In this document: positions 7,829-10,043 of the stretch, piece by piece
How positions within the stretch are numbered: the first letter of the stretch is position 1
Layout: each line of letters opens with the position of its first letter
Assembly: GCA_003489485.1 (NCBI GenBank)
Contig: DNMB01000096.1
Location: forward strand, 1-10,043
Source: Chitinophagaceae bacterium
GTDB lineage: Bacteria; Bacteroidota; Bacteroidia; Chitinophagales; Chitinophagaceae
Reading direction: 5' to 3'
Length of the DNA stretch: 10,043 nt
Made by a program: the position numbers and the translations under genes
The notes under the pieces: model-generated
Told to the model about the DNA's origin: nothing
Seen by the model: the letters and a program-made list of their open reading frames with translations, nothing else
The model's database searches: none

Positions 7829-8800
7829 ATGGATAATAGCAGCTTCGAGATTTTGGTTTCTAATCTGACCAATCCTACCCTTCTGTTTTTTTTATTGGGG
7901 ATCGTTGCTGCTCTTCTGAGAAGCGATCTTGAAATTCCGGCCACCTCTCTCAAATTCATTTCGCTCTATTTGCTTTTTTCAATTGGGTTCAAAGGCGGAC
8001 AAGAGTTAGAGCACGGAGGATCGAGCGCAGAGATTTGGTATTCGATCCTCTTTGGTACGGCTATTGCAACGCTGATTCCGATTTATTCTTTTTACCTACT
8101 CAAAAATAAGGTCGGCATCAGCAACGCGGGGGCCATTGCAGCCTCATATGGTTCGGTCAGTGCCGTCACCTTTGTATCGGCAGTAAGTTTTTTAGAGATC
8201 CAAGGCCAACCCTACGGGGCACATATGATCGCAGTAATGGCGCTGATGGAATTTCCGGCCATCATAATGGGGTTTGTGTTGATCATGAAATACGATAAAG
8301 GCCGGGACCGCTCTGTTGATATGGGAACAATTCTAAAGCATGCTATATCCAATGGTAGTGTGTTGATGATAGTGGGTAGCCTGATCATTGGTATTGTTGC
8401 CGATTCAAAACAAGCAGAAGGGATCAAGCCGTTTACAACCGATATTTTTAAGGGGTTTCTCGCCATCTTCTTATTAGAAATGGGAATGATTACCGTAAAA
8501 CGATTCTCGAGTTTTAAAAAGCATGGACTTTATGTGTTTCTGTTTGCGATCCTAATGCCCCTTTTCAATGGATGTGTCGTTGCGTTGCTCAGTCAGTTTA
8601 TTAGTGATGTGGCCGGAACGCGTTTTATTTTCGCCATCCTGGCCGCCAGCGCCTCTTACATTGCCGTTCCGGCTGCGATGCGTCTAGCGGCGCCCAACTC
8701 TGATCCGGGGCTATACATTCCCATGGCACTCGGGGTCACCTTTCCGCTGAACATCACACTTGGCTTTCCGCTATACTACTATTTAGTACAGCTTGGATAA
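7829..8800 (+). CDS. sbtA: Sodium-dependent bicarbonate permease, SbtA family
   Basis: This 323-residue, very hydrophobic protein matches the SbtA family (PF05982), Na+/HCO3- symporters best known from the cyanobacterial carbon-concentrating mechanism. About ten membrane segments can be drawn, near residues 13-31, 38-58, 68-91, 97-121, 129-153, 172-191, 203-222, 231-256, 263-288 and 296-320, arranged as two five-helix halves joined by a charged linker (KYDKGRDRS, 154-162). The conserved broken-helix motifs YGSVSAVTF (107-115) and SASYIAVPAAMR (274-285) occupy equivalent places in the two halves and are the likely substrate and Na+ sites. The C-terminal GVTFPLNITLGFPLYYY is also characteristic. 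No SbtB-like regulatory gene is adjacent. It follows pyrC by ten bases and is probably cotranscribed; bicarbonate supply for carbamoyl phosphate synthesis is a reasonable role. The ATG at 7829 is the natural start. Confidence 0.88.
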   Translation: MDNSSFEILVSNLTNPTLLFFLLGIVAALLRSDLEIPATSLKFISLYLLFSIGFKGGQELEHGGSSAEIWYSILFGTAIATLIPIYSFYLLKNKVGISNAGAIAASYGSVSAVTFVSAVSFLEIQGQPYGAHMIAVMALMEFPAIIMGFVLIMKYDKGRDRSVDMGTILKHAISNGSVLMIVGSLIIGIVADSKQAEGIKPFTTDIFKGFLAIFLLEMGMITVKRFSSFKKHGLYVFLFAILMPLFNGCVVALLSQFISDVAGTRFIFAILAASASYIAVPAAMRLAAPNSDPGLYIPMALGVTFPLNITLGFPLYYYLVQLG

Positions 8801-8823
8801 AAGAATAGGTGTTGGATCTCTCT

Positions 8824-10043
8824 TTACAACACGATCACCGGCAATCCCTTTTCTTTGACCATGGCATTAAACGCCTTGATGCCGCCATCGAGCAGTTGCT
8901 CCAGTTGCTGTGTGGCTGATCTCACTTGCTGAGACAGTACGCCATATACATCACGCGCTTGTTGCGGCGGGGCCATATTTCCACTATTGGCCATATCAAA
9001 TACGCCGCTCAATTTATCATCTAGGCGGATAGGATAGTTAAGCACGTCTTGACCGCTTTTTGCTTTGGTCTGGTGCAGTTGCTCTTCGATCGCAGTCATC
9101 GCTTTTACCAAGCTATCGGATAGTGTACTTAGTTCTTTGGGGCAGGTCTTTCCTTGTCGTTGTACAAACTCCTTTAGCTGACTGCGCGCCTGGCGAATAT
9201 TTTTTATGGCCTTCATGGTTTCATTAAAAGTTCCCTGTACTTGTTGTAAGAAGGCGAACTGTGCTTCGTAGTCACCTTGCGAACAGCGATAGTTCGGGTC
9301 GGCCAGCAGTTGTAGGGCAACCCGAACAGAATCATTATCGATTCGTACTGTTGCTTGGTACGATCCGGGGGGTGCGGTAATGGTGCCGGGTACCCCATTC
9401 CACAAGATGAGATCCTCTACTTTCTCTGCGCCCGGGTATTGCAGGTCCCAGATAAAACGATTGTGTCCCTTGGTCAGCGTTAGAGGATTTGTTTTTGACT
9501 CGGTACTAAACCGGGCGATCTCTTTTCCGGTGGCATCAAGTATCGCAACCGATCCTTTGCTAGAATCCGTAACACCGTTGCTGTAAAAATTAATAACCGC
9601 TCCCTTGGGCGGATTAGCTGCCGCTGTTGCCGGCAACGAAACCGCTCCACCCCAGCGACTTTGCGAAGGGGCAACGCGATAGGAGACGGTGGGTTGATAA
9701 ACGTGTAATTTTTTTGTAGTGATACTGTTGTCTATTTGCTGCACCATCGAAAGGTCATCGATGATCCAAACAGATCGTCCCTGTGTGGCTACCACCAGAT
9801 CATTATTCTTAATGGTCAGATCGGTAATGGGTGTTACAGGAAGGTTTTGTTGAAAGCGCTGCCAACTGCTTCCATCATCATAGCTAATGTACATGCCAAA
9901 CTCGGTGCCGGCATACAACAATCCTTTTCTTTTTTGGTCAGCGCGCGCCACCCGGGTAAAATGCATTTTGTCGATACCGGCGGTAATGAGCTTCCAGTTC
10001 TTGCCATAATCCTCTGTCTTGTATATATAGGGGGTGTAGTCGT
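8824..10043 (-). CDS. VPS10/sortilin-type BNR-repeat protein, C-terminal part (N-terminus beyond window)
   Basis: The frame is open from the right window edge (first full codon at 10041) to a TAA at 8824-8826, giving the last 405 residues of a larger protein; the ATG at 9966 is internal. The visible start, DYTPYIYKTEDYGKNW, followed by LLYAGTEFGMYISYDDGSSW and NNDLVVATQGRSVWIIDD, shows the last Asp-box/BNR beta-propeller repeats (SxDxGxxW type). After this comes a region typical of bacterial VPS10/sortilin-like 'glycosyl hydrolase' proteins: PPKGAVINFYSNG, GHNRFIWDLQYPGAEKV, LILWNG and APPGSYQATVRID, then a helical tail with KNIRQARSQLKEF. Full-length Bacteroidota homologues are about 1,000 residues, usually secreted; the signal peptide would lie outside this window. 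Despite the common name, enzymatic activity is not established for this family. The gene converges on sbtA, with 23 bases between the stops. Confidence 0.85.
   Translation of the reverse strand, partial: DYTPYIYKTEDYGKNWKLITAGIDKMHFTRVARADQKRKGLLYAGTEFGMYISYDDGSSWQRFQQNLPVTPITDLTIKNNDLVVATQGRSVWIIDDLSMVQQIDNSITTKKLHVYQPTVSYRVAPSQSRWGGAVSLPATAAANPPKGAVINFYSNGVTDSSKGSVAILDATGKEIARFSTESKTNPLTLTKGHNRFIWDLQYPGAEKVEDLILWNGVPGTITAPPGSYQATVRIDNDSVRVALQLLADPNYRCSQGDYEAQFAFLQQVQGTFNETMKAIKNIRQARSQLKEFVQRQGKTCPKELSTLSDSLVKAMTAIEEQLHQTKAKSGQDVLNYPIRLDDKLSGVFDMANSGNMAPPQQARDVYGVLSQQVRSATQQLEQLLDGGIKAFNAMVKEKGLPVIVL

Noticed and set aside
8809..8832. Inverted repeat GTGTTG/CAACAC with a 12-base loop between the convergent sbtA and VPS10-like genes, considered as a bidirectional terminator
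   Set aside because: The stem is only six pairs, it overlaps the end of the minus-strand gene, and no T run follows on either strand.
8824..9966. ATG at 9966 as the true start of the minus-strand BNR-repeat gene
   Set aside because: The frame stays open to the window edge and the extra 25 codons encode a conserved repeat (DYTPYIYKTEDYGKNW), so the gene continues beyond the window.

Overview
The window looks like a chromosomal segment from a free-living member of the Bacteroidota, most likely the Chitinophagaceae or a close relative. The reasons are the set of protein families (DUF1343/NamZ, a CBM9-like domain joined to DUF5916, DUF6671, VPS10/sortilin-type BNR repeats, and a dihydroorotase with the Bacteroidota-type N- and C-terminal sequence), the absence of clear Shine-Dalgarno sequences, and TAnnTTTG-like boxes close to start codons. 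The assignment is inferred from family resemblance; no search was run. Coding density is very high: the longest gap without a gene is about 90 bases. I see no tRNA, rRNA, CRISPR array, insertion sequence, phage gene or obvious repeat.

Layout. (1) Positions 1-1063, minus strand: most of a namZ-like (DUF1343) exo-beta-N-acetylmuramidase, its C-terminus cut by the window edge. (2) Divergent from it, 1118-3004 plus: a secreted gamma-glutamyltransferase-family Ntn hydrolase. (3) 3095-5563 plus: a large secreted protein with an N-terminal CBM9-like domain and a C-terminal DUF5916 region, probably an outer-membrane beta barrel. (4) 5597-8800 plus: a tight three-gene run of a DUF6671 protein with C-terminal zinc ribbons, dihydroorotase (pyrC) and an SbtA-family sodium-dependent bicarbonate permease, with gaps of only 2 and 10 bases between the last three reading frames. 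(5) 8824-10043 minus, converging on the permease: the C-terminal 405 residues of a VPS10/sortilin-type BNR-repeat protein, its N-terminus cut by the window edge.

How the genes may work together. namZ and the gamma-glutamyltransferase-like gene share a 54-base divergent intergenic region and could both act on cell-wall fragments, but this is only a hypothesis. In the pyrC cluster, bicarbonate is a substrate of carbamoyl phosphate synthetase, the step feeding the pathway in which dihydroorotase acts, so a bicarbonate importer directly behind pyrC makes metabolic sense. The most informative sequence detail is in this dihydroorotase: its overall sequence is of the Bacteroidota type, but the segment that normally carries the metal-bridging carboxylated lysine is replaced by a TDDG motif like that of Gram-positive and Aquifex class I enzymes. 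No clearly new defence or mobile system is visible; the best leads are this ligand switch and the DUF6671-pyrC-sbtA gene cluster.
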